DNA of 64,000 bases from Marmoricola sp. URHB0036. Its GTDB lineage: Bacteria; Actinomycetota; Actinomycetes; Propionibacteriales; Nocardioidaceae. Below are positions 35,814-44,208 of the stretch, in pieces. The position numbers were made by a program, and so were the translations under genes. The DNA lies in contig NZ_KE384490.1 in the NCBI RefSeq assembly GCF_000426045.1, forward strand, positions 601,046-665,045, given 5' to 3'. Below the pieces are notes generated by a model, which ran no database searches, was not told the origin of the DNA, and was given only the letters and a program-made list of their open reading frames with translations. How positions within the stretch are numbered: position 1 is the first letter of the stretch; each line of letters begins with the position of its first letter.

Positions 35814-35887
35814 GCGCGAAGACTACGCAACGTTGGCTCGACGTGTCCTGAACGTCGGAAGCCCGGAGCACGCCGGGTGCGACGGGC

Positions 35888-37858
35888 TCAGACGATGCTG
35901 ACGATGACCGTGCTGCCCTTGGGTGCGGAGCTGCCGCGGCCGGGGTCGGTCGCGACGACGTACTGCACGCCGATGTACATGCTCGAGTGACGCACGGTGA
36001 CCACGAAGCCGGCGCCCTCGAGCCGCTGCGTGGCGGCGTCGAGGCCCATGCCGACCACGTTGGGCACCTCGACCATCACCGGACCCTTGGAGACGACGAG
36101 CGAGATCACGTCGTCCTTCTGACCGGTGCCGGAGTCAGGGCTCTGCGTGATGACCCGTCCCTTGGGCACGGCGTCGTCGTTGACCTCGGTCGTCTTCACC
36201 TTGAACCCCCGCCTCTCCAGGGCGTCCTGCGCAGGCGCGGCGGGCTTGCCGGTGAAGTCCGGGATCTTGATCGGGCGCGGCCCCTTGCTGACCACGACGC
36301 CGACGGCGGCGTTGCGGCGCAGGGAAGTGCCGACTGCGGGGTCGGTGCTGATCACGCGGCCCTTGGCGATCTTCTCGTCGTAGCGTTCGGTGTCGCCGCC
36401 GTAGGCCAGCTTGGCCTCGTCGAGCGCCTGCTGCGCGTCGTCGAGCGTCTGGTTGCGTACGTCGGGCACGCGGTGGCGCTCGGGGCCGAGCGAGATGACC
36501 GCGCCGACGGTGCCGTCCTTGAGCACCCGGTCGCCGGGGCCGGGGTCGGTGGAGAGCACCAAGCCCTTCTTGACGGTCTCGGAGTACGCCTGGTCCTCGA
36601 CCTTGAAGTCGAGCCCGGCACGGTCGAGCTTCACGCGCGCGGCCGGCTCGGTCAGGCTGAGCACGCTCGGCGTGGAGGTGTAGCGCGCGATGCCGAAGTA
36701 CCAGCCGCCGAGGCCCGCGAGCAGGGCGAGCAGGAGCACGACGATCAACATCACCTTGCCGCGACGGGAGCTCCGTCGTGGCGGGGGTGGTGCCGGGCGG
36801 ACCGGCGGGCGCGGGCCGGACGGCGGTGGGGGTACGACGCGGACGTCGCGCTCCTGGTCGTAGACGCCGCCGTCCCAGTCGGCGATCTCGGCCAGCTCCT
36901 GAGGCTCGATGATCTGCGCCGGCAGCTCGCCGGTGGGCGTCCGGCCACCACCGATCGGCGTGGTGGGGGTGAGGTCGGCCAGCAGGTCGGGATCGCTGAC
37001 CACTCCGTGGTCGAGTGCGTTGCGGACGCGGCGTACCTGGTGGAGCAGGACCCGGGCGTCGGCCGGCCGCAGGGCCGTATCGCGGGCGGTGGCGCGGGCG
37101 ACCAGCGCGTCGACGTACGGCGGGATCCCGGGTGTGCTCGCCGACGGAGCGGGGATGTCCTCGTGGACGTGCTTGTAGGCGACCTGGATCGGGCTGTCGG
37201 CCTGGTGCGGCTTGTGGCCGGTGAGCATCTCGTAGATCAGCACACCAGCGGCGTACACGTCGGCGCGGGCGTCGGCCTTGCCGTTGACCACGAGCTCGGG
37301 GGAGAGGTAGGAGACGGTGCCGATCAGCACCCCTCCGGTCGCGGTGTGCTGGGTCTCGGAGTTGATGGCCCGGGCGAGGCCGAAGTCGGCCACCTTGACC
37401 CGGCCGTCGTCGGCGAGGAGCACGTTCTCGGGCTTGACGTCGCGGTGCAGGATCCCGGCGTCGTGGGCGGCGGCCAGCGCGGAGAGCACCGGCTCGATCA
37501 TCGCCAGGGCCTTGGCCGGCGACATCGGCGCTTCCTTGCGGATCAGGTCGCGCAGGGTCAGGCCGGGGACGTACTCCATGACCAGGAAGAGGGTGCCGTG
37601 GTCGTCGCCGGTGTCGAAAACCGCGACGACGTTGTGGTGGGCCAGCTTGGCGGCGGCGCGCGCCTCGCGCTGGAAGCGGCTGACGAACTCCTCGTCGTCG
37701 ACGAGGCCCTCGTGCATGACCTTCACGGCCACCGTCCGGTCGAGCCGCAGGTCGGTGGCCTCGTAGACGGTCGCCATACCGCCGCGGGCGATCTTGGGGC
37801 CCACGCGGTACCTGCCGTCCAGAACGCGCCCGATCAACGCGTCGGCAGAGCGGTCCAC
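35888..37858 (-). CDS. pknL: PASTA-domain serine/threonine kinase (PknL-like)
   Basis: 656 aa. Kinase domain residues about 12-275: IARGGMATVYEA loop, catalytic Lys in VAVKVMHE, HRDVKPENVLL and VADFGLARA. A Pro-rich juxtamembrane region follows, then one membrane helix at about 365-390, and four PASTA repeats to the C-terminus (the last has VPNVVGMGLDAATQRLEGAG), which in relatives sense muropeptides or lipid II. GTG 37858 is chosen because GGAGGAG lies 5 nt upstream; the frame extends further without coding character. The divergent Rv2175c-like gene identifies the PknL type rather than PknB. Confidence 0.9.
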   Translation of the reverse strand: MDRSADALIGRVLDGRYRVGPKIARGGMATVYEATDLRLDRTVAVKVMHEGLVDDEEFVSRFQREARAAAKLAHHNVVAVFDTGDDHGTLFLVMEYVPGLTLRDLIRKEAPMSPAKALAMIEPVLSALAAAHDAGILHRDVKPENVLLADDGRVKVADFGLARAINSETQHTATGGVLIGTVSYLSPELVVNGKADARADVYAAGVLIYEMLTGHKPHQADSPIQVAYKHVHEDIPAPSASTPGIPPYVDALVARATARDTALRPADARVLLHQVRRVRNALDHGVVSDPDLLADLTPTTPIGGGRTPTGELPAQIIEPQELAEIADWDGGVYDQERDVRVVPPPPSGPRPPVRPAPPPPRRSSRRGKVMLIVVLLLALLAGLGGWYFGIARYTSTPSVLSLTEPAARVKLDRAGLDFKVEDQAYSETVKKGLVLSTDPGPGDRVLKDGTVGAVISLGPERHRVPDVRNQTLDDAQQALDEAKLAYGGDTERYDEKIAKGRVISTDPAVGTSLRRNAAVGVVVSKGPRPIKIPDFTGKPAAPAQDALERRGFKVKTTEVNDDAVPKGRVITQSPDSGTGQKDDVISLVVSKGPVMVEVPNVVGMGLDAATQRLEGAGFVVTVRHSSMYIGVQYVVATDPGRGSSAPKGSTVIVSIV

Positions 37859-37973
37859 GATCTCCTCCAGGTCGAGTGGGGAAGGAACCCGACTGACCAG
37901 CCACTTTAGAGCCTCAGGGCGGTGAGTTCCGGCAGGTGGAGCCGACGTGTGAGCGTGGTGGCAGCATGGGAGC

Positions 37974-38360
37974 GTGAGCGAGAACACGCGTGAAACCACC
38001 TCCGAGGTCCCTCTGGACACCCTGATCTCCGACTGGTGCGACTGGAAGGCCACCGGCGTCGCACTCGGCGTGAGCGTGAGCAAGGTGCGTCAGCTGATCC
38101 GCGAGCATCAGCTCGCAGCGGCCGTCCCGACCCCCGGTGCGGGGCAGCAGGTGCCGGCCGAGCTGGTGATGGACGGGGCCGTCGTCAAGGGCGTCCCCGG
38201 TCTGCTCACCCTGCTGGCCGACGGCGGTTGGAGCGACCGCGAGATGCTCACCTGGCTGTTCACGCCCGACGACTCGCTGCCGGGCCGCCCGATCGACGCG
38301 CTGCGCGAGAACCGTGGCTCCGAGGTCAAGCGGCGGGCGCAGGTGCTGGCGCTCTCCTGA
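37974..38360 (+). CDS. Rv2175c-like winged-helix DNA-binding protein
   Basis: 128 aa. Matches the mycobacterial Rv2175c type: an HTH core (LGVSVSKVRQLIREHQLAAA) and a C-terminal domain (VVKGVPGLLTLLADGGWSDR, then EMLTWLF). In M. tuberculosis Rv2175c is phosphorylated by PknL at its N-terminal tail, which reduces DNA binding. Here the N-terminal tail is Thr/Ser-rich (SENTRETTSEVP), suited to the same control by the divergent kinase. GTG 37974 lies 115 bp from the pknL start. DNA targets are unknown. Confidence 0.85.
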   Translation: MSENTRETTSEVPLDTLISDWCDWKATGVALGVSVSKVRQLIREHQLAAAVPTPGAGQQVPAELVMDGAVVKGVPGLLTLLADGGWSDREMLTWLFTPDDSLPGRPIDALRENRGSEVKRRAQVLALS

Positions 38361-38364
38361 CGGG

Positions 38365-38913
38365 TCAGGCGAGGACGGCGAGGTACGCCGGGGGCACCGA
38401 CTGGCACAGCCACACGCCGTTGTCGGAGACGAAGAAGTCGTAGCCGTCGGCGGCCATCGCGGCGGCGTCGACCCGGAGCACCACCGGGCAGCCGTGACGG
38501 GAGCCGACCCGTCGCGCCGTCCCCCGGTCCGCGGACAGGTGCACGTGGTGGCGGCGTCGTCTGTCCAGCCCAGCCGACAGGATCGCGTCGACGGCCCGCT
38601 CGCCGGTGCCGTGGAAGAGCACCGGGGGCGGCTCACGCTGCTCGAGCTGCAGGTCGACCTCGACGCTGTGGCCCTGGTTGGCCCGGATGCGCGCGCCGTC
38701 GGCCGACAGCGAGAACCGTCGTTTGTCGTTGGTGGCCACGACCTCGTCGAGCTGGTCGCGTGACATCGGCATCCCGTGGCGGGCCGCCGCGACGAGGAGG
38801 TCGTCGACCAGCACCCAGCCGCCGGGCTCGAGGTCGAGCCCGATCCGGCCCGGGCCGTGTCGGAGGTGGCGGCTCAGCCACCGGGAGCGGCGTACGACGG
38901 CGCTGCCGGGCAC
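38365..38913 (-). CDS. kptA: RNA 2'-phosphotransferase (KptA/Tpt1 family)
   Basis: 182 aa. Both lobes are present: SRWLSRHLRHGPGRIGLDLE with the first Arg-His pair, GGWVLVDDLL, NDKRRFSLS, RANQGHS, then the NAD-binding lobe VLFHGT and HHVHLSADRGTARRVG. KptA/Tpt1 transfers an internal RNA 2'-phosphate to NAD, a step of eukaryotic tRNA splicing. The bacterial role is unclear and may be RNA repair. GTG 38913, with GGAGG upstream, abuts the prenyl synthase stop, so the two are cotranscribed. Confidence 0.9.
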   Translation of the reverse strand: MPGSAVVRRSRWLSRHLRHGPGRIGLDLEPGGWVLVDDLLVAAARHGMPMSRDQLDEVVATNDKRRFSLSADGARIRANQGHSVEVDLQLEQREPPPVLFHGTGERAVDAILSAGLDRRRRHHVHLSADRGTARRVGSRHGCPVVLRVDAAAMAADGYDFFVSDNGVWLCQSVPPAYLAVLA

Positions 38914-39990
38914 TCACACCCTCCGCTGGGTCGCCTCCGCGGCGAGGCCTTCGAGCACGCCGCGTGCGCGCTCGTGGACGTCGGCGGCAGCGAGGGCGTT
39001 CAGGGACCGGTAGGTCAGCTCGCTGATCACCTCCTCGACCTGCATCCGCGCGCCGGAAGAGTCGATCAGCTGGCACAGGTGCGCGACCTCGTCGGGCGTC
39101 AGCGGCGTGCCGAGCGCAGCGTCGAGGACCTTGGCGTCGGTCGACGGCAGCCCGTCGAGGGCCAGGGCGACGAGCACCGTGCGCTTGCCCTCGATCAGGT
39201 CGTCGCCGGCGGGCTTGCCGGTGACGGAGGGGTCGCCGAAGACGCCGAGCAGGTCGTCGCGCAGCTGGAAGGCCTCGCCGAGCGGCAGCCCGAACCGGCT
39301 CAGCTGGTCGATCTGCTCCGACGACGCACCGGCGAGGGCGGCGCCGATGTGAAGCGGACGCTCGATGGAGTACTTCGCGGACTTGTAGCGCAGCACGGTC
39401 ATCGCGGTGTCGACGTCGGCCGATCCGCGGGCCTGCGCCGACACGTCGAGGAACTGGCCGGTGACGACCTCGCTCCGGGTCAGGTCGAAGTAGCCGAGCG
39501 CGTCGATCACCCGCTCCGGGGACAGGCCGCAGGTGCGCAGCAGCTCGTCGGACCAGCTCAGCAGCAGGTCGCCGAGCAGGATCGCGGCCGAGGCGCCGTA
39601 CTGCTCCGGACTCGCCGACCAGCCGCGTCGGCGGTGCAGCTCCTCGAAGGCGCGGTGGGTGGCCGGGCGGCCCCGTCGTACGTCGGAGGCGTCCATGTAG
39701 TCGTCGTGCACCAGCGCGCTCGCGTGCAGCAGCTCGAGCGACGCGCAGGCCCGGAGAAGCGCCGACTCGTCGGCCGGGACGTCGGCGACGGCCTGGTGGC
39801 CCCACCAGCAGAAGGCCGCCCGGAACCGCTTGCCGCCGGACACGCTGGTGCGGGCGTGCTCGACCAGTGCTTGGGCGTCGGGGCCGAGCGCGTCGAGCCA
39901 CGTGGCCTGCGCGGCGACGAAATCCTGGAGCGTCGACTCGATGTCGGCACGGAAAAGTGCCGCGTCCCATCCAGCGTGCTGCGCAGTCAC
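38914..39990 (-). CDS. Polyprenyl (geranylgeranyl) diphosphate synthase
   Basis: 358 aa from GTG 39990. FARM aspartate motif in LVHDDYMDASD and SARM in QLRDDLLGVFGD, with GKRFRAAFCWWG and TGKPAGDDLIEGKRT. It elongates allylic diphosphates with isopentenyl diphosphate. The residue five before DDYMD is Ala, so the product is long enough for C20, but chain length is inferred. The start fits TACGCT located 6 nt upstream; an upstream ATG at 40023 would overlap metF. The neighbours match M. tuberculosis idsA2 near metF-like and pknL genes. A CrtI-like gene lies 1 kb away. Confidence 0.9.
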   Translation of the reverse strand: MTAQHAGWDAALFRADIESTLQDFVAAQATWLDALGPDAQALVEHARTSVSGGKRFRAAFCWWGHQAVADVPADESALLRACASLELLHASALVHDDYMDASDVRRGRPATHRAFEELHRRRGWSASPEQYGASAAILLGDLLLSWSDELLRTCGLSPERVIDALGYFDLTRSEVVTGQFLDVSAQARGSADVDTAMTVLRYKSAKYSIERPLHIGAALAGASSEQIDQLSRFGLPLGEAFQLRDDLLGVFGDPSVTGKPAGDDLIEGKRTVLVALALDGLPSTDAKVLDAALGTPLTPDEVAHLCQLIDSSGARMQVEEVISELTYRSLNALAAADVHERARGVLEGLAAEATQRRV

Positions 39991-39996
39991 CCGGCG

Positions 39997-40014
39997 AGCG
40001 TAGACCCGTATCGT
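39997..40014. promoter_or_regulatory. Divergent leaderless-type promoters of prenyl synthase and metF
   Basis: On the minus strand TACGCT (forward 39997-40002) lies 6 nt before GTG 39990. On the plus strand TATCGT (40009-40014) lies 7 nt before ATG 40022. The two -10-like hexamers are only 6 bp apart, so the two promoters must overlap and may compete. Confidence 0.5.
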
Positions 40015-40021
40015 CATGCCC

Positions 40022-40921
40022 ATGTCTCAGGGCCTCGGAGGTGACCACGTGCGCATCGGCGACCTGCTCGCGCAGGGTGATCGGTCGTTCTCGTTCGAGT
40101 TCTTCCCACCCAAGGACGAGGCCGGCGAGGAGGTGCTCTGGCGCTCGATCAGCGAGCTGGAACCGCTCGACCCGACCTTCGTCTCGGTCACCTACGGTGC
40201 CGGGGGTACGACGCGCGACCGCACCGTGGCGATCACCGGGCGCATCGCTCGCGAGACCTCGATGCTGCCGATGGCGCACCTCACCTGTGTCGGGCACACC
40301 ACCGCCGAGCTGACCCGGATCCTGCGCTCGCTCGCCGAGGCCGGCGTGCGCAACGTGCTCGCGCTGCGCGGCGACCCGCTGGCCGGACCGGGCACGGCCT
40401 GGGTCTCGACCGAGGGCGGGATCGACTACGCCGCCGAGCTGGTGAGCTTCATCCGCTCGGCCAGCGACCTGTGCGTCGGTGTCGCGGCCTTCCCGGAGGG
40501 CCACCGCGACGCGGCCACCCTCGACGATGACGTCGCCGTGCTCAAGGCCAAGCGCGACGCCGGCGCGGAGTTCGCGATCACCGAGATGGTGCTGCGGGCG
40601 TCGGACTACTTCGGCCTGGTCGAGCGCGCCGCGGCCGCCGGCGTCGAGTTCCCGGTCATCCCGGGCATCATGCCGATCCTGAACTTCACCTCGATGGCCA
40701 AGATGGTCGAGCTGTCCGGCCGCGAGATCCCCGACGAGGTGCTGGCCCGGCTCGAGCCGCTGAAGGACGACCCGGCCGCCGTACGCGCCGAGGGCATCGC
40801 CATCGCCACCGAGCTCTGCGACACCCTCCTCGAGGGCGGCGCCCCCGGCCTGCACTTCTACACCCTGAACCGCTCCAAGGCGACGCGGGAGATCTACTCG
40901 GCGCTGCGGGTGCACGCCTAA
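40022..40921 (+). CDS. metF: 5,10-methylenetetrahydrofolate reductase
   Basis: 299 aa from ATG 40022 (ATG 40016 is an alternative). TIM barrel with FSFEFFPPKDEAGEEVLWRS, VSVTYGAGGTTRDRTV, LRGDP and VIPGIMPILNF. It reduces 5,10-methylene-THF to 5-methyl-THF with FAD for methionine synthesis; some actinobacterial homologues may lack FAD. The start fits TATCGT 7 nt upstream. It is divergent from the prenyl synthase, as with the corresponding M. tuberculosis genes. Confidence 0.92.
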   Translation: MSQGLGGDHVRIGDLLAQGDRSFSFEFFPPKDEAGEEVLWRSISELEPLDPTFVSVTYGAGGTTRDRTVAITGRIARETSMLPMAHLTCVGHTTAELTRILRSLAEAGVRNVLALRGDPLAGPGTAWVSTEGGIDYAAELVSFIRSASDLCVGVAAFPEGHRDAATLDDDVAVLKAKRDAGAEFAITEMVLRASDYFGLVERAAAAGVEFPVIPGIMPILNFTSMAKMVELSGREIPDEVLARLEPLKDDPAAVRAEGIAIATELCDTLLEGGAPGLHFYTLNRSKATREIYSALRVHA

Positions 40922-40927
40922 GACCCC

Positions 40928-42247
40928 TCACGCCGGCCCGATCACCTGCGCGACGAGCGCGGCGGAGAGCCCGACGGAGGGCAGGCCCGCTCCCGGGGTG
41001 GCGTGGGCGCCGGCCATGAAGACGTTCTCGATCGGCGTACGCGGACCCAGTCGCCGGCTGACGGTGTTGCGGCCCTGCCAGAGGACGCCGTACGGCGAGC
41101 CGCCCCACTCCTGCACGAGCTCCCTGGGTGACCGGTCGACGCGGACCTCGACCTGTTCGCGGACGCGGATGCCCGAGCGCTGGAGCGCGGTGACGATGTC
41201 CTCGGCGAGTCGCCCCCGGCCGAGGATCGTCCAGGAGTGCGCGCCGGCCGGGGCGGTGCCGGTGGTGCGCAGCACGAGCATCGGGTCGCCGTGGAGGACC
41301 ACCTCGCCGGGCAGCTCCGGGACCGGGCCGACGACGCCGATGTGGCACACCACGGGCGGGATCGCGGGCATGGTGCGCTCGACGGCGGGGTTGAGGGCCG
41401 GCAGCCGCCGAGGGTCGATGGCGCAGACGACCCGGTCGGCGTCCACGATCCCCTGCTCGGTGCGGACGCCAACGACACGGCCGCCGGACAGCTCGAGGTC
41501 GAGGGCCGACGTGGAGAGCAGCACGGTGACCCCGCGCGTCTCCAGCCGCGAGGCCAGGGCGTCGGCGATCGACCCCATCCCGCCCGGGACCGTCCACGAG
41601 CCGAACCGCTGCTCGACGTAGCTCCACAGGCCCATCCACGCCGGCACGTTGCGCAGGTCGTGACCCTCGAGCTGCATCTGGTACGCCGCAACCGCCCGCA
41701 GCCGCTCGTCCTTGAAGCTCTTGCGCAACAGCTTGTCCAGCGTCAACCTCGTCGCGAGCAGGTCCTGGGTGTGCTTGCTCGCGTGTTGGGGGGAGTAGGG
41801 CCGCTCGAGCCAGTCCTGGCGAAGCGCCTCCCAGTCGTCGGCGAAGTTCTCGACGTACGCCGCCCACCGCTTGCCCTGCCCGGCCCCGAAGGCCTCGTCG
41901 AACGCCGCGATCTGCGCACCACGGCTGCCGCCGGGGAGGTCGAGGACGATCGGGTTCTCTGGGTCGTCGTCGGGGAACCGGTGCTGGCGCATCGGCTCGA
42001 CCGGGACGAGCTCGACCTCCTTCTCCAGAGCGCGTCCGGACTTGCGGAACAGGTCGCGCATCACCGCCGGCAGCAGGGTGCTGGTCGGGCCGGAGTCCCA
42101 GCGGAAGCCGTCCTGCTCGACGTACCCGACCGCGCCGCCGAGTCGATCGCTGCTCTCGAGCAGGGTGACCTCGTGACCGAGTTTGGCCAGCCGCGCGGCG
42201 CTCGCGAGACCGCCGTACCCCCCGCCGACCACCACCACGCGTGCCAT
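40928..42247 (-). CDS. CrtI-like FAD-dependent oxidoreductase
   Basis: 439 aa from ATG 42247. N-terminal dinucleotide-binding motif VVVGGGYGGLASAARLAKLG, followed by SSDRLGG and DGFRWDSGPTSTLLP, all typical of phytoene desaturase/carotenoid oxidoreductases. The C-terminal FAD motif FMAGAHATPGAGLPSVGLSA is kept. It likely oxidises an isoprenoid, and the prenyl synthase nearby supports this, but no phytoene synthase is in the window. TAGGGT lies 7 nt upstream. The ATG follows the second dual-hairpin repeat. Confidence 0.85.
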   Translation of the reverse strand: MARVVVVGGGYGGLASAARLAKLGHEVTLLESSDRLGGAVGYVEQDGFRWDSGPTSTLLPAVMRDLFRKSGRALEKEVELVPVEPMRQHRFPDDDPENPIVLDLPGGSRGAQIAAFDEAFGAGQGKRWAAYVENFADDWEALRQDWLERPYSPQHASKHTQDLLATRLTLDKLLRKSFKDERLRAVAAYQMQLEGHDLRNVPAWMGLWSYVEQRFGSWTVPGGMGSIADALASRLETRGVTVLLSTSALDLELSGGRVVGVRTEQGIVDADRVVCAIDPRRLPALNPAVERTMPAIPPVVCHIGVVGPVPELPGEVVLHGDPMLVLRTTGTAPAGAHSWTILGRGRLAEDIVTALQRSGIRVREQVEVRVDRSPRELVQEWGGSPYGVLWQGRNTVSRRLGPRTPIENVFMAGAHATPGAGLPSVGLSAALVAQVIGPA

Positions 42248-42274
42248 GGCGTGAACCCTAGGGCGTGGCTGATG

Positions 42275-42353
42275 TTTTCCCCGGGCGCCCGGGGAAACTG
42301 CCGCCGGTAGGCCGATACTTCGGCCCACCGGCTCCAGAACTGCCCGCCAGCCC
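42275..42353 (-). repeat. Dual-hairpin intergenic repeat, copy 2
   Basis: Reverse-complement copy of 3955-4033, 71/79 identical. On the minus strand it follows the ArsC-like stop. Its first hairpin, two 10-nt arms around GAAGTATC, is better paired than in copy 1 and keeps only one G-U pair. The second is a perfect 22-bp palindrome at 42276-42297. It lies in the 129-bp gap before the CrtI-like gene. Confidence 0.8.
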
Positions 42354-42376
42354 AGCCCGCAATGTCCGGGCGCGGC

Positions 42377-42736
42377 CTAAGAGCCCGCGCGGCGTACGAC
42401 GTCGCCCAGCGTCTCCTCGTCGCGCGCGATCACGGTGGTGCCGTCGTCGAGGGTGATGATCGGTCGCTGGATGGTGCGCGGGTCAGCGACCATCGCGGCC
42501 AGCCAGTCGTCGCGGTGGGCGGCGTCCTTCGGGAGGTCGATGCCGGCCTCCCTGGTCTCCTTGGGCCGGGCGATGTCCCACGGCTCGAGGCCCATCCGGT
42601 CGAGCACGGCGGACAGCTCGGCGGTGGTCGGTACGTCGTCGAGGTAGCGACGCTCGGTGTACTCGATCCCGGCGGCGTCGAGCTCGCTCTTCGCGACGCG
42701 GCACTTGGTGCAGGCGGGGTTGATCCAGATCTCCAT
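42377..42736 (-). CDS. ArsC-like thioredoxin-fold protein
   Basis: 119 aa. Thioredoxin-fold ArsC/Spx family: EIWINPACTKCRVAKSELDA with a CTKC motif, then KETREAGIDLPKD and TIQRPIITLDDGTTV. The usual ArsC catalytic cysteine corresponds to the first of the pair. The extra cysteine two residues later suggests a redox switch as in Spx/MgsR. No ars genes are near, so arsenate reduction is not supported by context. The start overlaps the stop of the upstream YbaK-like gene by 1 bp. Confidence 0.8.
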   Translation of the reverse strand: MEIWINPACTKCRVAKSELDAAGIEYTERRYLDDVPTTAELSAVLDRMGLEPWDIARPKETREAGIDLPKDAAHRDDWLAAMVADPRTIQRPIITLDDGTTVIARDEETLGDVVRRAGS

Positions 42737-43233
42737 CAGGCGACCTCGAGCTCCTCGGCACCGGTCATCCGCTGCAGCTCCTCGTAGGTGCTGCTGAACA
42801 CCGCGGCCGGGTGTCCGGCGGCGGCCCAGATGACGTCGTACTGCCGCAGCCAGGGGTCGAGGTAGGTGCGCACGGGGGCCGGGTGGTCGAAGGGGGAGAC
42901 CCCGCCGATGACCTGACCGGTGTGGCGTCGTACGAACTCCGGCTTGGCCCGCTTCAGTGCCCCGATGCCCAGCTCGGCCGCCACCTTTGCGGTGTCGACG
43001 CGGTGCGAGCCGCTGGTCAGCAGCAGCAACGGCTCTCCGTCCCCCTCTTCTGTCGGGACGGTGAAGAGCAGGCTGTTGGCGATCGCGCCGACCTCGCAGC
43101 CGAGCGCGTCGGCGGCCAGCTGGGCGGTGTGCACCGAGTCGGGGAGTACGACGATCCGGCCGGTGCCGCCGCGTTTCGCGAGCTCGGCCCGGAACCGGGT
43201 GACGGAGGCGTGCTCGGTGGCCTGTTCGCTCAT
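42736..43233 (-). CDS. YbaK/EbsC-family aminoacyl-tRNA deacylase-like protein
   Basis: 165 aa from ATG 43233, with TACCTT 7 nt upstream. YbaK/ProX fold: VVLPDSVHTAQLAADALGCE, AIANSLLFTVPTEE, LTSGSHRVDTAKVAAELG and the signature GGVSPFDHPAPVRTYLD. Such proteins hydrolyse mischarged aminoacyl-tRNAs in trans. The exact substrate amino acid is unknown. It is cotranscribed with the ArsC-like gene. The open frame continues upstream to 43869 without a plausible start. Confidence 0.87.
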   Translation of the reverse strand: MSEQATEHASVTRFRAELAKRGGTGRIVVLPDSVHTAQLAADALGCEVGAIANSLLFTVPTEEGDGEPLLLLTSGSHRVDTAKVAAELGIGALKRAKPEFVRRHTGQVIGGVSPFDHPAPVRTYLDPWLRQYDVIWAAAGHPAAVFSSTYEELQRMTGAEELEVA

Positions 43234-43308
43234 GAGGTGCAAGGTACCGGGCGCGATCTGAGTCGGAACACTCATGTGCAGCGGTGGCTGCGTCCCTAGC
43301 GTCGGGGC

Positions 43309-44040
43309 ATGAGGATCGTCGGTCTGCTCGGGTGCGTGCTGATGCTCGGTGGTGTCAGTGCGTGTGCGATCGGCGGACCTCCGCGCGCCGACGAGACCGA
43401 CCCCATCGCCCAGATCGTCGCCCTGGCGATCGACTTCCCGCGCCAGGACGACGCCACCGGATATGCCCGTGCTGCGGCGTCCACGCGTGCGGGGCAGGAC
43501 GGGCGACTGGCCGTGGTCCAGGTGGGCGAGAAGCACATCGTCGTGCGGGTGCACCTCGAGGCGTACGACGACACCACGTCCTTCTCCTTCGTCGACCGCT
43601 ACGAGCCGGAGGTCTTCACCTGCTACGACTTCGAGGTCGGGGTGTCCGGAGTGAGCGCGCCCGAACGCCGGTCCTGTCCTGCCGGTGCGGCGCCGGTGCA
43701 CCTGCCCCCGCCACCGCCGGAGACGGAGATCCCGGTCGGCGCGGACGGCGTGGTGCGATCGGTGCTGCGGCACGCGTCTTCGGAGGCGGATGCGGTCGCC
43801 GCCGTACGACGAGGGCTCCGTCCGCCCACCGCTGGTGCCCTCGCCCCGGAGGTGCGCGCGGCTGTGCACGGTGCCGACATCGGGATCTCCGTGCGGGGCG
43901 ACGACGGCTGCCTGCTCGGCTCACGCGTGGGCGGCAAGGCGCTGGTCTGGCGCCCGTCGTGGGTGCAGGTGCAGCCCGGCGAGCTGTCCTGCGACCCGGC
44001 CACCGCGCTCGGCCGGTTGGGGATCGATCCACCGCACTGA
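43309..44040 (+). CDS. Putative lipoprotein of unknown function
   Basis: 243 aa. Signal peptide with lipobox VSAC near residue 19 (GLLGCVLMLGGVSACAIG), so probably membrane-anchored on the outer face. The mature part has three or four cysteines (FTCYDFEV, RRSCPAGA, DGCLLGS, ELSCDPA) and a Pro run (HLPPPPPE). No known domain is recognised. TAGCGT at 43297-43302 is 6 nt upstream of ATG, the leaderless pattern. It ends just before the promoter of the DNA-damage cassette. Confidence 0.72.
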   Translation: MRIVGLLGCVLMLGGVSACAIGGPPRADETDPIAQIVALAIDFPRQDDATGYARAAASTRAGQDGRLAVVQVGEKHIVVRVHLEAYDDTTSFSFVDRYEPEVFTCYDFEVGVSGVSAPERRSCPAGAAPVHLPPPPPETEIPVGADGVVRSVLRHASSEADAVAAVRRGLRPPTAGALAPEVRAAVHGADIGISVRGDDGCLLGSRVGGKALVWRPSWVQVQPGELSCDPATALGRLGIDPPH

Positions 44041-44059
44041 ACCGCACGTGGAACCGGTC

Positions 44060-44116
44060 TTGACGGGTTGTCGGAGGAGGGGTGTACCTTGGAATTGTTC
44101 GAACAGACGTTCGAAC
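44060..44116 (+). promoter_or_regulatory. LexA (SOS) box and promoter of the mutasome operon
   Basis: GTTCGAACAGACGTTCGAAC at 44097-44116 is a perfect 20-bp dyad containing the actinobacterial LexA box TCGAAC-N4-GTTCGA. TTGACG at 44060-44065 and TGTACC at 44083-44088 (17-bp spacing) form a candidate promoter, placing the box over the transcription start. LexA repression with induction by DNA damage is strongly implied for the downstream genes. Confidence 0.9.
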
Positions 44117-44119
44117 ACC

Positions 44120-44162
44120 GCCCGGGTGGTGGGTGACCTCGACCCCCATCCTCCACCCGGGC
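44120..44162 (+). other. Leader hairpin of the mutasome operon
   Basis: GCCCGGGTGG (44120-44129) pairs perfectly with CCACCCGGGC (44153-44162) across a 23-nt loop, between the LexA box and the first start codon. It could modulate translation or transcript stability, or act as an attenuator. Confidence 0.4.
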
Positions 44163-44208
44163 ACCGACAGGGGTCGACGGCTGCGGGAGAAGGCAAAGGA
44201 GCACAGCG

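Noticed and set aside
42265-42456. Short frame encoding FPGRPGKLPPVGRYFGPP, similar to a frame near 4000
   Set aside because: The similarity comes from the dual-hairpin repeat itself. The frame has no start signal or coding bias.
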